From DUEL01 sp964580565 (lineage in GTDB: Bacteria; Chloroflexota; Anaerolineae; B4-G1; DUEL01), in NCBI GenBank assembly GCA_964580565.1, contig CAZOLN010000127.1:1-7673 (forward strand): a stretch of 7,673 nt of DNA, written 5' to 3'. The position numbers were made by a program, and so were the translations under genes. Below, in pieces: positions 6,405 through 7,673 of this stretch. How positions within the stretch are numbered: position 1 is the stretch's first letter; each line of letters starts with the position of its first letter. The notes beneath the pieces were generated by a model that did not search any database, was not told where the DNA came from, and was given only the letters and a program-made list of their open reading frames with translations.

Positions 6405-7673
6405 TTACAACTTCATCCCCCCGAACGGATCCACCCACGTCTCCAGGGCGACCCGCAGTTCGGGGTATTCCTTCGCCGCCTCCTGGAGCGACCGGCCCTC
6501 CATCGCCGCCTGGATGGCCTGGCGGAAGGCCTTCGCGCCGGCCACCGGGCCGTCGGGATGGGCGTGGATGCCGCCGCCGGAGCCGATGACGATGTCGGGT
6601 CCCAGGTCATTGATCACCTGCGGCACCATCTTGGGAGTGATCCCGCCGGAGGGCATCGGGAAGGTCGGTTTGATCTGATACAGGGGGAAGGTCAGGTTCT
6701 GGGCCACCCGCTTGAACTTCTCCGGCAGGACCGGGGCCTTGCCGTAGGGGGCGGGGAAGACGACGATGTCGGCACCGGCCAGACGCGGCAATCTTCCTAG
6801 GATAAGGTGGGAACTGATCCCGTGCCACTCGGAGGCGTACAGCGCCCCCGCCACGTCCATATGGGCCAGGATGGGCACGTTGATCTCGGGGTCCTCCGCC
6901 AGCGCCCGCAGGACCGGGAAGCCGGTCGCCAGGTAGTTGACCATGATGGCGTTGCAGCCCAGTTCCACCGCCCGGCGGGCGTTCTCGAAGACCTTGGGCA
7001 CCTCGTCGGTGACGTTGACGGTGTAGAGGGTGTGCTCGCCCGTCTCCTCGTAGACCTGCCGCTCGGCCTCCATATAGAGTTTCACCCGCGCCTGGACCTC
7101 GTTGAAGGACGGGTTGGCCAGCAGTTCGTCGTCCTTGATGATGTCGCATCCGCCCAGCGCGGCGGCGCGGAAGAGCTCGACGCCCACCTCCGGCGGGTAG
7201 CCGGTGCAGGGCTTGATCATGTTGTTCAGGAGTGGCCGGTCGTACACCCCCAGCAGTTCCCGCACCCCCTGGATGCCGAACTTGGGCCCCTGGAAGCCCT
7301 CCACGTACTTCCGGGGGAACCGAAGGTCCAGCAACTTGATCCGCCCGGCCATCGAGATGTTGCCGACAACGGTGGTGAAGAGCATCGGGATCTGGGAGCC
7401 GAAGTTGATCTCCGGAAAGGCGATCTGGATGATGTAGTGGCGCTGGTCCACGTCGTGGGGGACCATCCACTCGTAGTCCGGGATCTCGTACACGCCGATC
7501 ACCTTGGCGACATGTCTGCGGCGCACCTCGGGGGTCTCCCCCGGCACCGGCACCCAGGTCCCGGTGGACTGCTCGATGGCCAGCGCCGGGGCGATCTTGG
7601 GAACGGGGATGGCCTTGGGGTAGGAGACCAGGTAGGTACCGATGACGTACTCGTCGTAATCCACGCCCTCGGG
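6405..7673 (-). CDS. RuBisCO-like protein, form IV (5' end probably outside window)
   Basis: The frame is open to the window edge. A GTG at 7664 could start it, but the reading extends upstream as PEG-VDYDEYVIGTY, so the true start is probably outside. Numbering from that GTG gives 419 residues. An N-terminal alpha/beta domain has EQSTGTW at 31-37 and VVGN at 99-102. The barrel has IKPCTG at 150-155 (Lys151 matches RuBisCO Lys175), then GGCDIIKDDE at 171-180, keeping the carbamylated lysine (Lys177) and metal ligands (Asp179, Glu180). PSGG at 338-341 and GSGGG at 361-365 match phosphate-binding loops. RuBP-site residues differ: KPK is KPC, the HR pair is AHMD, and the region around His327 is IVVFPAP. 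Such form IV proteins are not CO2-fixing. Known members are enolases or isomerases in methionine salvage (MtnW) or act on sugar-acid phosphates in apionate catabolism. The subgroup cannot be decided here, and no methionine-salvage gene is in view. Confidence 0.9.
   Translation of the reverse strand, partial: PEGVDYDEYVIGTYLVSYPKAIPVPKIAPALAIEQSTGTWVPVPGETPEVRRRHVAKVIGVYEIPDYEWMVPHDVDQRHYIIQIAFPEINFGSQIPMLFTTVVGNISMAGRIKLLDLRFPRKYVEGFQGPKFGIQGVRELLGVYDRPLLNNMIKPCTGYPPEVGVELFRAAALGGCDIIKDDELLANPSFNEVQARVKLYMEAERQVYEETGEHTLYTVNVTDEVPKVFENARRAVELGCNAIMVNYLATGFPVLRALAEDPEINVPILAHMDVAGALYASEWHGISSHLILGRLPRLAGADIVVFPAPYGKAPVLPEKFKRVAQNLTFPLYQIKPTFPMPSGGITPKMVPQVINDLGPDIVIGSGGGIHAHPDGPVAGAKAFRQAIQAAMEGRSLQEAAKEYPELRVALETWVDPFGGMKL

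Noticed and set aside
5278..6438. Minus-strand frame of 386 codons beginning in the inverted repeat
   Set aside because: Its first residues are the well-known spurious translation of the repeat, and the rest is the membrane-protein gene read in the wrong frame.
6405..7673. A CO2-fixing RuBisCO large subunit
   Set aside because: Several RuBP-binding residues are replaced, the protein is short for forms I-III, and no small subunit or phosphoribulokinase is in view.
1..7673. CRISPR array, tRNA, rRNA, transposase or integration site
   Set aside because: I found no regularly spaced repeats, RNA-gene signatures or transposase domains. The only repeats are the inverted repeat and the heptamers.

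Overview
This is a GC-rich stretch of bacterial DNA in which every convincing gene lies on the minus strand. Protein style (an NB-ARC/TPR protein with a Gly/Val-rich N-terminal motif, a Pro/Thr-linked lipoprotein propeller, a GH31 glucosidase without a signal peptide) and a dispersed 'CACAGAGACAC' inverted repeat suggest a Chloroflexota (Anaerolineae-like) genome. That placement rests on recognition, not on a marker gene. A run of exactly 100 N shows that this is a scaffolded draft assembly.

In the direction of transcription (right to left) the layout is: (1) a RuBisCO-like protein, 5' end off the window (7673-6405); (2) a 105-bp gap filled by an imperfect inverted repeat (6321-6397); (3) a polytopic membrane protein of unknown function (6299-5316); (4) an exported five-blade PD40-type lipoprotein overlapping it by 11 bp (5326-4328); (5) after 68 bp, a GH31 alpha-glucosidase with a perfect Shine-Dalgarno (4259-1746), interrupted by the assembly gap; (6) a 65-bp AT-richer spacer with a TATAAT box and three evenly spaced ACGT elements; (7) a STAND/NB-ARC ATPase with winged helix, TPR and one transmembrane helix, 3' end off the window (1680-1).

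The membrane protein and lipoprotein are probably co-transcribed, and the glucosidase may follow on the same transcript. The NB-ARC gene appears to have its own promoter. The RuBisCO-like protein keeps the lysine-carbamylation and metal site but lacks several RuBP-binding residues, so it is unlikely to fix CO2. No single pathway links all five genes. The glucosidase and possibly the RuBisCO-like protein are carbohydrate or sugar-phosphate enzymes, while the NB-ARC protein is a signalling or defence type.

The points most worth a second look are the membrane-anchored NLR-like protein with its short N-terminal motif, the heptanucleotide repeat at the edge of the gap inside the glucosidase gene, the unassigned RuBisCO-like protein, the ACGT array at the NB-ARC promoter, and the dispersed inverted repeat.
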